From Monodelphis domestica (taxonomy: Eukaryota > Chordata > Mammalia > Didelphimorphia > Didelphidae): DNA of 64,000 bases. The stretch spans positions 84,789,041-84,853,040 of the forward strand of contig NC_077232.1 in NCBI RefSeq assembly GCF_027887165.1, given 5' to 3'. The position numbers were made by a program, and so were the translations under genes. The notes below the pieces were generated by a model that ran no database searches, was not told where the DNA came from, and saw nothing but the letters and a program-made list of their open reading frames with translations. Shown piece by piece: positions 34,528 to 46,139 of the stretch (positions within the stretch are counted from its first letter, which is position 1; the number at the start of each line of letters is the position of its first letter).

Positions 34528-34692
34528 TATGGAGGCAGCTAGGTGGCTTAGTGGGTAGTGCATTGGGCCTGAAGTCATGAAGACCTGAATTCAAATCTGG
34601 CTTCAGACACTTATTAGCTCTGTGACCCCAGGCAAGTCATTTTACCTCTGCCTTAATCTACTAGAAAAAAGAAATACCAGAAGAAAATGGCA
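34528..34692 (+). mobile_element. RTE-tailed SINE, 3' truncated
   Basis: The head GGAGGCAGCTAGGTGGCTTA and the body are clear, and the tail ends early at GAAAATGGCAAATGGCTTTG. It stands directly before a second copy. Confidence 0.8.
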
Positions 34693-34709
34693 AATGGCTT
34701 TGGTACCTT

Positions 34710-34905
34710 CAGGGGTAGCTAGGTGGTACAGTAAATAGAATGCCAGGCCTGGCATCAGGAAAAGTCATCTTTCTGAGTTCAGATCTGATCACAGTAGCTG
34801 TGTAATCCTGAGCAAGTCACTTATCCCTATTGCTTAAGTTTCCTCATAAAATAAGCTGGAGAACATTTTTGCCAAGAAAATTTCAAATAAAGTTGTAAAA
34901 AGTTG
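34710..34905 (+). mobile_element. RTE-tailed SINE, second copy
   Basis: The head GGGGTAGCTAGGTGGTACAG and the tail TTTTTGCCAAGAAAATTTCA belong to a separate, more diverged copy in the same orientation. Confidence 0.8.
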
Positions 34906-35234
34906 GGATGTATTTGAAATGGCTGGATAAAAATGTGGGCAAAGTTCAAGTTCATTATCATGGCATTCATCAACCCAGGGTCCCTTCCAGAGCACATTGA
35001 GGGCATACAAATATGACTTTTCAACTTATGTTATTTCAAGACCAGGGCTCCATTAGGAATAAGATTAATGACATAAGATGTGTGCTTTTATACAGATTGT
35101 CATAAATATGTAGTGATTTTAAGAATTTTAAAAAGTATTATTAAATCAGCAAAATATTGTGAAATAGTACATTGAAATACAAAACCCTACAATGTGTATT
35201 CAGTTTCCTTGCTAGTCATTTTTTCACTGTGTAG

Positions 35235-35378
35235 GAGTTCATCATCAATTCTCCTGATTTTGAAGCTTCCAAATTTTGGATTGGTAATATGGGCAAGAAT
35301 GCCACTCATGCAGTTGTATATGCCCAGCTATATACCCAAGGAGGCCAGTGCCATGGATTACATTCCTTTGTTGTACAG
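35235..35378 (+). CDS. ACOX3: ACOX3 exon 6, residues 188-235
   Basis: The exon encodes [20 protein letters not shown], then [14 protein letters not shown] and [10 protein letters not shown]. This is the beta domain of the oxidase. The glycine in KFWIGNMGK sits where the family has a flavin-contacting glycine. Acceptor CACTGTGTAG and donor CAG|GTAAGA are both good. Phase 0 at both ends. Confidence 0.94.
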
Positions 35379-35639
35379 GTAAGAATGTATTAGTTACATT
35401 ATTCTTATTTAATTATTTCATTGAACAAAACCCTTTCCCTCCTCCCTTTTCCTTCCCACTTCCTTGGGGGGTAGGGGGACCCTTAAAACAATATGCAAAG
35501 GTCAAGAGAATTATCTAGTGTTACATAACTGATAAGTGGCAAATTCAGGCAAAATTGATTTTCCACATTGGCTATGTCCAGAAAATATATGATTCAGCTT
35601 GCACTCTAAGTCTGTCATATCTCTGTTAGGAGATGGGAA

Positions 35640-36000
35640 GCAGACTTCATCATCAATCCTCTGGAATAGCCATTGATCATACCTCAATTAGAGTCCCCAT
35701 GTCTTTCAAAGTTTTTGGTGTTTATGTTGTTGTAGTTATTGTATAATTTTTTTTCTAGTTCTGCTTGCATCATTTGCAATCTTCCTAGGTTTTTCTGAAA
35801 TAATTTTTTGTCAATTCTTATAGCATAACAGTTTTTCATCACTAGTTTAATAACTTTTTGGACATAGTTCCAGATCGTTTTCCAGAATAGTAAGACCAAT
35901 TCACATCTCCACCAACAGTGCATTAAGATGCCCAAATCTCTCTGACATTTGTCATTTTCCTTTTTGTCCATTTTGCCAATCTGATAACTGTAAGGTAGAA
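35640..36000 (-). mobile_element. L1 ORF2 C-terminal fragment with internal deletion
   Basis: The minus-strand frame 35684-35971 includes GILMHCWWRCELVLLFWKTI, the L1 cysteine motif region, followed abruptly by later sequence (AIRIDKKLFQKNLGRLQ). The part between is missing, so the copy has an internal deletion. Confidence 0.75.
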
Positions 36001-36057
36001 TCTTGGAGTCATTATAACTCGTATTTCTCTCTCATTTGTTATTTGAATAGTTTTCTA

Positions 36058-36243
36058 ATTTTAGAAAACAATAGACTTTCCGAATTAGAAGGAATTCTAA
36101 TTTCCAAGGTCATGTCTCACATTTATATAGTATTGTGGTTAAAGAATGAACCCATATCTATTATCCATTTGATTTTAACTTTGAGGGATGACTTTGGGAA
36201 TTAGAATTCCTTCTAATTCTGATAGTCTATTGTTTTCTAAAAT
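36058..36243. repeat. Inverted repeat, 51-base arms, 83-base loop
   Basis: The left arm 36058-36108 and right arm 36192-36243 are reverse complements with only about three to four mismatches. Both share TTAGAAAACAATAGAC and GAATTAGAAGGAATTCTAAT. The arms could fold into a long hairpin. It may be a small MITE or an RNA-forming hairpin. No family is recognised and no target duplication is clear. Confidence 0.8.
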
Positions 36244-37781
36244 ATGAAATCTATTCAGATGATAAATTATAAAACAGGAATTTTCAGAGAAAAAATTCAA
36301 ACTTTCAAGAGTTACATGAAAAAAATGCTCCTAATCACTAATAATTAGAGAAATGCAATTATAGGGACTGATCAGATTGGACTTTAAAAAAAAACCAGGG
36401 AAGAAAGCACTGAGCCAGCAAGGAGGTTTGTATAAAGTTGTAATCATAACCTCTGGGCCTAATTGAATTCACATTGTTGCCAGTTTCTTTATCTAATCCC
36501 AAAATGACTATGAGTGCTGCATGCCCAGAAGATAACTGGTATGCAGAATGTACAATTGTTGTTGGATGAGGTCCTAGTTGTACAAGACTGGAGTCTATAA
36601 ACTTAATAATAATGAAAATCTCAAGTATTATTGCTTATATCACATAATTTAGTGAAACAGGACAAAGTAAACAATAGTCCACATGTGGCAATAGGTTCAA
36701 GGTGAAGAGATATCCAAATCTGGTTCCTGGGCATGTAGGTAATAAAGTAAGTGTTTCTTAGTAATTTTAGTGACTCAAGGTATTTCTTTCACAAAAGGGC
36801 AATAGCTTCTGGAACAAGGAATCTTTCAAATCTAGTCATTAAGAGGGGTAATGCCCTACTTTCTCATGGCTGGTGCTAGAGAAGGGAGAATGGGGTCCTG
36901 GAGAAGCATTCTTAGTGTCAGCAGTGGACCCCACCTTCCTGAGGGTCTTCAGGGATGATAGAACACTGATGGAAAAGAAGAGGTCAGTGAAATGTATTAA
37001 AAAACAGGAGAGTACAAGACTGCAAATTATTTTGGTCAAACCCCTCCTATTTGCATTAATTTGGCATTGAACTGACATTTTTCTTTTCATTGTAGCTTTT
37101 CAAGTTCCAATTAATATTTTCTCTCTTGCTTTGATGGTAGAAATAAATCATCACACTTAAATGTTCTAGTTATTAATTTGTCTTCTTACTACAGTGTTGT
37201 TTTTCTTAAGAGTCCCAAATAGCATTTCTTCCTTCAATTATGTTTGAAGATAATACTATCAATATGTGTGCAGAGAATATTAATTTCTAGTAAAGGCTTC
37301 TATAATCAGAATTTTCAGTTCAATATGTGGTAAGTTTAAATAATTAAATAAATTATGCTTTAATATGAATTTGAAAAGACTTAAAGTTACATTGTAGAGT
37401 GAACTGAATCTTCATATAGTCTTGAATGTCTTTATGTTCATCTTTTAGTATACTTATTAAAAGCCTACTTATCAAGAACTATTTGTAGAAATTTTTAGAA
37501 AGAAACTTAGAACTTAAATATATACAATTAAAAATCTGATTTTTTCTTTATACAAAAATGATAACCAGATGTTCAAGTCATAGAAAAGCTTTAGCTTTCC
37601 ATTGACTACTAAAACATGAAGTTTGAGTCCTTAAAAGCAATCAACAAGTATCTGTTCCCATCTGCTGGTTATATACATTTGTTTTCAGTATTTATGTGTT
37701 TAGAATTATGTACTTTAGAATTTAGTTTTTGCATGATTATAACATTGTATTTTTCTCATTGATTTTTATGGGCAAAAATAG
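36244..37781. other. Intron 6, mostly unassigned
   Basis: Bases 36318-36385 resemble a decayed L1 piece (CACTAATAATTAGAGAAATG). The rest, up to exon 7, shows no repeat or coding sequence that I can support. Confidence 0.4.
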
Positions 37782-37870
37782 ATACGAGATCCAAAGACAC
37801 TTCTTCCAATGCCAGGAGTCATGGTTGGTGACATAGGAAGGAAACTTGGACAGAATGGTTTAGACAATGG
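37782..37870 (+). CDS. ACOX3: ACOX3 exon 7, residues 236-265
   Basis: The 89-base exon encodes [20 protein letters not shown] and [10 protein letters not shown], nearly the same as human ACOX3. It ends within a glycine codon (two bases used) at AATGG|GTAAGT, before the longest intron in the window. Confidence 0.94.
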
Positions 37871-38404
37871 GTAAGTGAATACATCTGACTGGAGAAGTAC
37901 AATTGGGTCCAGCTTAGAATAATTTTTTAAATAAATTATTCAAAATGGATTCATAATAAAGCCTAAGGCTCATTTGACAACTGAAAAACAAAAAAGCAAA
38001 ACAAAAAAGTGACACCCACAGGGGCAAGTAACTTGTTCAAAGTCACATAAAGTGTTGTTTACAGTTAGGACTAAAATTCAACTCTTGTGATTCCTGGTTT
38101 CAGCAGCTTACAAAGAGTTCTGAACCCAGTTCAAATGTTACTTTGTGACTTTGGATAAATCATTTTATTGTTTTTGAGGCTTGATTTCCTCATATGTAAT
38201 AAAGATATACTAATTGAACTGTCTGGTTTACGGTTGCCATGAGGACTGGAAATAGAATTTGAAATGGGGGGAGGGCATCTAATAGGCTAGTTTCTCTACA
38301 TCATAGATAACATGAAAATAAGTAAGTGAAATGAGTCTGCAAAGCACAAATAAAAGATGGGGGAGGTTCGGCTTACAGCATACACTTTGTGACATCATGG
38401 ATAT
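37871..38404. other. Intron 7, start, possible MIR remnants
   Basis: Bases 38024-38105 look like a weak reversed MIR (GGGCAAGTAACTTGTTCAAA) followed by unassigned sequence. Confidence 0.35.
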
Positions 38405-38579
38405 ATCAGGTCAACAAGTATTTAATAAGTACCTTCTGAATGTCAGGCACTATGCTAAGGCAAAAATAGGCTTTACCAACAGGGGAGACAACATTCATAC
38501 AACTCTGTATCAACAAGCTATATACACAGGATTAATTGAATGTGATCTCAGAGGGAAGGACTAGCATTAAAAGGAAATA

Positions 38580-38766
38580 GGAGGTGGCTCAGTGGATTGA
38601 GATCCAAGTCCTGAGATGAGAAGTCCTGAGTTCAAATCAGACCTCAGACGCTTCCTAGCTGTGTGACCCTGGGCAAGTCACTTAACCCCCATTGCCTAGC
38701 CCTTACCACTCTTCTGCCTTAGAACCAATACCCAGTATTAATTCTAAAATAGATGGTAAGGGGTTA
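38580..38766 (+). mobile_element. Marsupial SINE1 nested in L2
   Basis: This + strand copy begins GGAGGTGGCTCAGTGGATTG and ends at ATAGATGGTAAGGGGTTAAA. Confidence 0.88.
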
Positions 38767-39031
38767 AAATGGAAAAGGCTTCTTGTAGAACATTGAATTT
38801 TAGCTGAGAATGGGAAGTCAGTTAGTGAAGATACAAGGAGTTAGGAAATTTCAGTGTCTTGTTTAAGGAATGAGAGCAAAGAGGCCCATGTCCATGAATC
38901 ATAGAGTTCATGAAAGGGACCAGGATATAAGAACACACGTAAAGGTAGAAAAGGGCCAAGTTATGAAGGGCCTTAAAAGCCAGGTGGAGGATTTTATATT
39001 TGATCCTGCAAGCAATAGGGAGCTACTAGAG

Positions 39032-39259
39032 CAGTGATGGCAAGCCTTTTAGAGAACAATAGAGACTGAGTCCCCAATCTGCAACCCTCATGTTGTATGT
39101 GAGTTACCCCCTTACCTCAGACAAGGGAGGGAGGAAGTGCTCCCACTGACTGTTGGCTGGGGGGGGGCGGGTCATGTGAGAAATGTTGTGTGTAGAGGGG
39201 GAGGGGAGCAGCCCTCTCTGGCATGCTCCAGCATGAATGCCATAGGTTTACTAACACAG
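39032..39259. mobile_element. hAT-type MITE, copy 2
   Basis: The terminus CAGTGATGGCAAGCCTTTTA and the inverse end GGTTTACTAACACAG match copy 1 at 21.6 kb. Perfect 8-base duplications TACTAGAG lie at 39024-39031 and 39260-39267. It carries no coding sequence. Confidence 0.85.
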
Positions 39260-39589
39260 TACTAGAGTTTATTGAATTGAGGTGTAAAGTGCTCTCACCT
39301 GTGTTTTAGGAGGACTCATCTGGCCTAAATAGAGTATAGACTAAACAGGTGGATGCTTGAGGCAGGAACACGAGCCAAAAATGTTTGCCCTCTTCATGTT
39401 TCAACTTTATATCCAGTTTGCTAACACTCACAAAGGTATTTCCTCTCCATTACATGTCATCTGAGCAATACACATTTCCATCCATTATTTTTCCCTTCAT
39501 AAGTGGGTGGAGATCAGATGTTTAAAGAAGAAGAAAAAGATTTAGCTGGCCTACTAAGGAATGCTAATGACTGGTGAATTGCCTCAGAC

Positions 39590-40120
39590 TTTACTGGTAT
39601 CCTTATGAAGTCTGGAGAAAGGAGATGGCCCCACAGCATATGGAGTAGCCCTTCTGTGGTGGGGAGAACATCCACACTCCATTTGAGTCTTCATATCCTA
39701 CTTCTTCAACAGAATCAGCATGTAAAAATCCAGGTTCACAAGGCAGACAAATTAAGGAGTGATGCAGTTCTTCAAGTATCAGCATGTTCATACTCCAACA
39801 GGAGCCTTTTGAATAGCAAGTTTCCTCAATGAAGTGTGCTTAAAGATATGAGTACTTTGATTTATGTGCTCCTTTCAGTAATCTATCTCTTCTGTGATTC
39901 CCCAGAAGTCCTCCATTGCCTCATCATGCCACAGAAGTGATCATGGGGTCTCAAAGGCTATGTCAAGATAGTGCAGAAAGGTTTCTAGCACCACCTTAAT
40001 GATGGGCAGGCCAGTAGAGCTCAAGACAGAGAACCCATCCCTAGCCAGGAGTTTGGTGACCAGTTAAGGAATGTTTTCTGTCTCCCAGGAACTTCAGAAG
40101 ATAGTCAGCTCAAACAGAGA
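39590..40120 (-). other. Unassigned stretch with a coding-like minus-strand patch
   Basis: One minus-strand stretch near 39945-40065 reads as ARDGFSVLSSTGLPIIKVV and then a hydrophobic run. It looks protein-like but is short. I do not recognise a family. Other frames around it are broken. It could be an old retropseudogene or chance. Confidence 0.25.
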
Positions 40121-40689
40121 GAGAGAGAGAGTAAGATCTGCACTGGGGAAGGGAATCCCCAGAAGCACCTTAGTGAGGAACTGTTGTGTGGTTTTCCCCT
40201 TTCATTTGCTTTCACTCTGAAGCCAGACTGCCTAGGCTTGGACAGAGACCAAGGGAAGGTAAGTTCTTTCCTCAGAAATCTGGACTTCTTTGTTCCACAG
40301 TGGTTATTGAGCCTATAATGAGGATAAGGATGGATAATATTAAAGCACAAAATACTATTTTTCTGAACTTTTATTTTTGTCAGTTAATAAGCATTTTATT
40401 TGTTCTTCCTCCCATCTCCATTGAAAAAAAGAAAAATAAAACTCTTGTGACAAAATAAATTCCTATATAGGCCTGTCCAAACATACAAGTTCATTGAGCA
40501 TAACTCCTCTCTTTTAGGAAGTGGGCAGCATGCTTCATCATTGGTCTTTGGGAATTGTGGTTGGTCACAGAATTGTTCATTTTCAAAGTGTTATTGTCAT
40601 CTTAGTTCATTCAGCTCACTGTACTCCATACTCTCAGACATTAACATTGTGCAAATACTGTTTTTCTTAGTCACTTTTCTTTTTTTCCC

Positions 40690-41205
40690 CCAAATTTGGA
40701 AAACTTTATGTAATCAATTAATTTAGAATATTTTTCCATGGTTAAAAGATTCATGTTCTTTCCCTCCCCTTTCCCTACCCCCCCTCCCATAGCCAACGCG
40801 CAATTCTGCTGGGTTTTACATGTGTCATTGATCAAGACCTATTTCTATATTATTGATATTTGCACTAGGGTGATCGTTTAGAGTCTACATCCTCAAGCAT
40901 ATCCTCATTGACCCATGTGATCAAGCAGTTGTTTTTCTCTTGTGTTTTTACTCCCATGGTTCTTTCTCTCGATGTGGATAGAGTTCTTTCTCATAAGTCC
41001 TGTAGAATTTTCCTGGATCATTGCATTGCTGCTAGTAGAGAAGTACATTATGTTTGATTGTACCACAGTGTATCAATCTCTGTGTACAATGTTCTCCTGG
41101 TTCTGCTCCTTTCACTCTGCATCAATTCCTGGAGGTCATTCCAGTTGGCATGGAATTCCTCCAGTTCATTATTTCTTTGAGCACAATCTTACTCAGTTTT
41201 CTTAA
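40690..41205 (-). mobile_element. L1 3' UTR and ORF2 end
   Basis: On the minus strand it runs from the end of L1 ORF2 (near 41200) through the 3' UTR (CAGGAGAACATTGTACACAG, then ACATGTAAAACCCAGCAGAA). It is the same region as in the L1 at the window start and the copy at 31.6 kb. Confidence 0.85.
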
Positions 41206-41274
41206 ATTTAAATTTCATTTATTGTTTTTAATATGATTTTCCAGCTTTTCATTATTTTCAAAGGTACAAACACC

Positions 41275-41465
41275 TGTTAGCTGTGTGACTCTGGGCAATT
41301 CACATACCCTCTTTGAGCTTATTTTCTCATCTGAAAAGGATAATGGGAGTACTACCTTCCCTTCTAGGATTGTTGTGAGAATTAAATGAGATAACATATA
41401 TAATTTATTTTGCAAACCAAAGTGCCATATCCATATTAGCTATTATTAGTGCTATGGTTGTTGTC
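41275..41465 (+). mobile_element. MIR
   Basis: The core TTAGCTGTGTGACTCTGGGC and the tail ATTGTTGTGAGAATTAAATG are well kept. Confidence 0.75.
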
Positions 41466-41845
41466 ATTATCATCATTCTCATTATTCAGAAGTTGACATA
41501 ATCACTGAGAGTAAACCACTTCAATATTTTAGGGGTCTTCTATTTCATTGTACTCCCTTTACAGATATGTCACTGCCTTCTTTACTCCTTAGTAGGTAGT
41601 CTTTTTGAGTTGCTGTGAAGGAAAAAAAAATATCACCTAGAATCTTGCCCTCTGGGGATGGGTCTGTCTGATGGAAGAAAAAATTTAAAGGAGATAGTTA
41701 GATTAGAACAATTTGAAAATTTCAGCAAAATATGGTATTCCTCCCATCACTACCAAGAAAAGGAATAGAGGAAGTAAATTCAAAGATTCAACAAGAAATA
41801 GAACAAACTCAAATTGGAATAACACTGGATATACCTACTTTCGTT
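41466..41845. other. Intron 7, nothing recognised
   Basis: No repeat or exon that I can support. Confidence 0.4.
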
Positions 41846-42003
41846 TTTTTTTTAACCTTTACCTTCCATCAGTATTGTGCATTGGTTCCATGGCTAAAGA
41901 GTAGTAAGGGTTAGGCAATAGGGATTAAGTGACTTGTCCAGGGTTCCACAGCCAAGAAGTATTCAAGATCAGATTTGAACCCAGAACCTCCCATATCTAG
42001 GCC
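41846..42003 (-). mobile_element. Marsupial SINE1, truncated
   Basis: The T-rich left end and TAACCTTTACCTTCCATC begin a minus-strand SINE that ends early near CCATATCTAGGCC. Confidence 0.82.
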
Positions 42004-42159
42004 AGTTTAGTTACTTTTGATAGCATCTATCCTGGGAGACAGGATGTGGAGAGAAAATTTAAGAATCATTAGATTCCCAGAAAAGCTGAGGGAAAAACCT
42101 AGTGCCTATATTTTAGAAAATTGTAAAGGAGAAGAGAAAACCTGGATAAAATATATTTC

Positions 42160-42215
42160 TTTTTGTCCCCAGTCCTTAGCACAGTAAATGTTTAATAAAT
42201 GGTTGTTGATTGATT
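42160..42215 (+). mobile_element. L2 3' terminus
   Basis: The stretch TCCTTAGCACAGTAAATGTT then TAATAAATGGTTGTTGATTG is the end of an L2. Confidence 0.7.
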
Positions 42216-42654
42216 GCTTAGAGAAATTAAAAAACAAAACAAAACTAAAAGTAAGTTATAAAAGTAAACCAGTTTGAGCAGTTTTAAAAGTGGTAATGAT
42301 GATCAAGGAGGGAAATGGCACTGTTGTCCCTTGGCAATTCCACCTTCTCTAAGGGTCAGTAAAGAAACAGAGAAACTCTCCTGTTGTGTGTGCAAAAAAA
42401 CAGAATACCTAGGAAAAGGGAAAAGGAAGGATCTTGATAGTTCTTATCATTGTCATGTCACAACAAAAGAGAATCAAATAAAAGGAGAGAAAGAAGATAT
42501 TGCCATAAAGGGAACCTCATTTTTATTTGAGCCAGGTAAGGGAAAATTTGAAAAGAAAAAGTTGATTGGTAGAAATATAATAAATGGGATTATTGGGCTA
42601 TAGAACCTGAGGAAGGGAATCAAGAAAGAAGAAAGAATTGGGGAGGGGAATAGA
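42216..42654. other. Intron 7, nothing recognised
   Basis: The + frame 42274-42603 (109 residues) is lysine-rich and shows no family features. I do not call it a gene. Confidence 0.4.
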
Positions 42655-43225
42655 CACAGGCAGAGCTGGAAGGGAATTCAGAAGCCATGTATTCCAGTGT
42701 CCTTGTTTTATAGATGAGGAAACTAAGGCCCTTGAAAGTTAAGTGACTTGTTCAAATTCTCCCAGGAAATTAAATGGTCAAGTTAGGATTCAAACTCAGG
42801 TCTTCTAATTAAATGTCTAGCCCATTTTCTATAATGAAATATTTTGAAGGAGGTCATTATTTAAATACCTAATGCCAGCTAGGAATCAAATTATAAAAGA
42901 ATAGACCTGGTACAGACTGCAATCTGTTATCCAGTCTACCCTCCCCACTTCTTTTATAGATGAGGAAACTGAGTCCCATAATAGAGACCCAAAACAATCA
43001 TAACCCACATTTACATAGTACTTTAAGGTTTATGGAATGCTCCGCCCTACCATAAGGTTGGTGGTGCAAATATTTTTATACTCGTTCTACAGTTATGGCA
43101 GCAAGGTCATAGGGGTAAAATATCATGCCTCTTGTCTCCAACCCAGTAAACATCTGAGTCAAGAGAAACCAGATCTCTGGACTTCAAGCCTGGCAGTCTT
43201 TCTAGGGTACCACTAGATTTGTTTT
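42655..43225 (-). mobile_element. MIR-type fragments, two or three copies
   Basis: The words TTTATAGATGAGGAAACTAA (42710) and TTTTATAGATGAGGAAACTG (42953), and ACCCACATTTACATAGTACT (43003 on), mark successive reversed CORE-SINE pieces. Confidence 0.65.
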
Positions 43226-44249
43226 CATTTGCCTCTTTTTCCTAAAACTAGAAAACTGAGCAAAATTCTTGGTAAGTGAGGTTCCAGTTGTGGTTTTACT
43301 ATATTTTGATGTTTCATGATCAGTGTCACTTCTGAATTTTCCTCTATATGAACTAAAAATACCTATAACTAATTTCTACAGAACAGATTTACTTGAGATT
43401 GAGTGACACAAAGAACTCATCCTCAGCAAATGCAGAAAGGGAGAAACAGGAAAAAGACATTCTTTACAGACAACAGCACATAAAAATTCCCATCAGCAAT
43501 GGATCTGTGCACAAAGGTTTCAGGCCTAAGTCTGGGAGGCCAGTTGCAGCTTCCAGCAGAGGGAGCAGTTGTTTTGCATTTGTGGGACTTCTAAGCTTGG
43601 AGTGAACTTTGATTCCTTTATTGTGTCTGATTTTCCCAGTTAATCCAGAGATAAAATTTTGTGAAAAAAATCACGTTAGTGATCTCTATGGAGTTTAGTG
43701 ATTTTTATCAATTCAGAATCAGTTTGGTTGTAGTAAGAAGGAATAGAAGAAGAAAATTTTTTGTAGCCAGTTGGGGCTTTGGCCTCCAAAGGTAACATGA
43801 TTGATTACATATTGAGCAAACAACTTCCACATCTTCCTCCTACTCCCCTTTTCTTTTGAAATCTCCCTTTCTATTCAAAAGAGGTCTAGAGACATGGAGA
43901 TTTTAGAGTTGGTTGGAACAGAAAAATGCACTATCTGGCTCCCCTACATCCCAGCCTGAGATGAACAGTGTTCCCTGGACACTTCAGATCGCCCTCCTCT
44001 TCCCTCAGGTCCAAATGTAGCACAAAGCCTGGGAACAAATCTTAGGGAGTGACTATGAACTGCCTTAACAATCTCAGATTGCAGAGGAGGTCTTCTACTG
44101 GCCAGATGGGACTGAATGTTTTGATGCACCCTGTCCTCTCCTGTAAAGAGGAAGTCTTTCTTAGGTTACACTGAGGAAATGTGGGGAAAGTAGGTGCTCT
44201 GCATAGATTCTAGTAGTTTTGCCAACCCTGGGATGCTGGGTGGTCCAGT
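43226..44249. other. Intron 7, nothing recognised
   Basis: The stretch holds the small + frame 43393-43605, which has no recognisable features. No repeat is identified. Confidence 0.35.
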
Positions 44250-44905
44250 CTCATTTCTTCTGTCAGAGTTAGATTTAAAAGACTTGGGTCCTTAGTATTT
44301 TATAAAGTTTATTAGAATTACTTGTATAAGTAAAAGATCAGAATTAGGTAAAAGGATAAAAGTAAAATAGCCTAATCTAAACTACCATGTGGATGATCTC
44401 AGCTTGTCCACAGCAGCAGCTCCCCAATGCAGTCACCCAAGTTAAAGCCTGTACTTCCTTGTCTCAAACCTTTTAACCTCCCTTTCCCTTCTGGTTCAAA
44501 TTCAATTATCTCCAGATCAAGGGCATAGGCCACAATCCAGTGACCCACATTAGGTGACTTAGGTGGTGCAAACTCATGTAAACTCAAGTGAGCTGCATCA
44601 CCCAGAAAGGGGAGGAGCATAGAACTTTCCTCACACAATTCCAATTTTCTCGGTCATGCCATGAAGTCTCAACTTTGCTTTCCCTGCTATCTGTCATAGA
44701 CGCAGAGCCCAGACTCCCCTCTTCTACATCATTAATATCTTGATACAGCAGGAGGAAGAATAGGGGACCAGGGCAGGTCTCAACTATGGGGCTTATTTGC
44801 CTCCTGGTAGAAAGAAGTTTCTTCCCCATAGTCAAAAGCCCCAGAGATTTGGGTATGTCTAGGGAATGCCTGCCCACTATCATTCCCATTCTTTAAATCT
44901 CCATG
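44250..44905 (-). mobile_element. LTR-like element, tentative
   Basis: On the minus strand, a polyadenylation-like word (CTAATAAACTTTATAAAAT near 44310) follows a moderately GC-rich region without recognisable coding. The layout suggests an LTR, but TATA and ends are unclear. Confidence 0.3.
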
Positions 44906-46139
44906 GCAATCAATGTATCTCAGGGAGGGATTAATATTTGAAATTATTTATATAGCATAATTATTTATGCTAAATATTGAGGTCATAATTATTTGGAATT
45001 TAAATGTATTAAATTTTAAAACATTAGGAATAATACCCTTTTAAAATTAGTATTTTTCTCATTTTCTGATCTTTAAATGCTGAGACATAGAAAAGTTGCA
45101 TGAATAACTTCCTGTCATAGAGCTAGTTAATGTCATTTAAATGACTATTGGGGAGTATATTGTCATAGATCATTTCAATTAATTACCAGTATTTATAGTT
45201 CTCATTTCCACAGGATGATGGTCCTTTTTAAATAGTCCTCTAATGAGGTGGGAAACAATCCTCTTGTATACTAGGCCCAAAACCCGCAGATTTATTTTAA
45301 GCACCTACTATATATACTCTGCTAAGGTAACAGGGGAGAATCAAATATAAAGAAGGCACAGTTTTACAATAGAATAAGCAAAACATTGTCTCCACGGTAA
45401 CAGCTATGTCCAAGATAATGTTTTTCAGTTAGTTTTGAACACAAAACATAGATTTTTTAAATTTAGAAGCTACCTTTGAACCAAGAATGTATGAGGTGGA
45501 ATGACCTTTTGAACGTAAAATATTAGAAGATACCTTAGAGATTGCCTCATTATATATAGGTAAAAGAAATTGGGTGTTTTAAGTAAAGAATAGACTTGAA
45601 GCCAGAAATACCTCTGTTTAACTACCACCTGATAATATACTTCAGATAAAGCATACAACAAGGAGATATATGCCTGACAAAAGTGTTTGCCATTGTGATA
45701 GAGAAGATTCAGTGCAAGATTCAGATTGAGAAGGGATTCCTTTTGGATAGTGGAAAAAAATCCTTCAAATGCCCTTGTTTGTCAAAGACTGTGATGATTG
45801 AACTTTAAGATATTACAGAATCTTTTGGAAGAAATTTTTAATTTCCTAAAGGATTTAGACAAATTTTTCTGAGAGAAAAGGAGAGATTTAAGATGGTAAC
45901 TTGAGGGGAAGGTAGTGTAAAAATCTTTTTTTTTTTTTTAAGATGAAAAAACTCAAAAGAAAGAGCAACAGAGAAGAAACCAATACCTAAATAGAAAGGA
46001 TGATTGTAGGAACAATCTTCAGGAGAAGATGGGAAGAGATAAAATTGAGAGTTCATGTTGAAAGATTGGCCTTAGCAAGATGAAGGGCAACCTCTTCCTT
46101 AGGGATTGTAGTAAAGGAAGAGAAATTGAGAGCTGAGGA
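44906..46139. other. Intron 7, with an L2 terminus
   Basis: Bases 45285-45400 (TTTTAAGCACCTACTATATA) look like a reversed L2 3' end. The rest is unassigned and AT-rich. Confidence 0.4.

Larger units (their letters stand above)
38405..39345 (-). mobile_element. L2 LINE 3' region interrupted by a SINE and a hAT MITE
   Basis: The reversed L2 runs from GTCAACAAGTATTTAATAAG through GTTATGAAGGGCCTTAAAAG to TGGAGGATTTTATATTTGAT and on to 39345. Two later insertions split it. Confidence 0.8.

Noticed and set aside
42274-42603. A 109-residue lysine-rich + frame
   Set aside because: AT-rich intron with biased composition. There are no motifs and no conserved-looking blocks.
43393-43605. A 70-residue + strand frame in intron 7
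   Set aside because: No family features, no splice context consistent with ACOX3 phase, and no support from neighbouring sequence.
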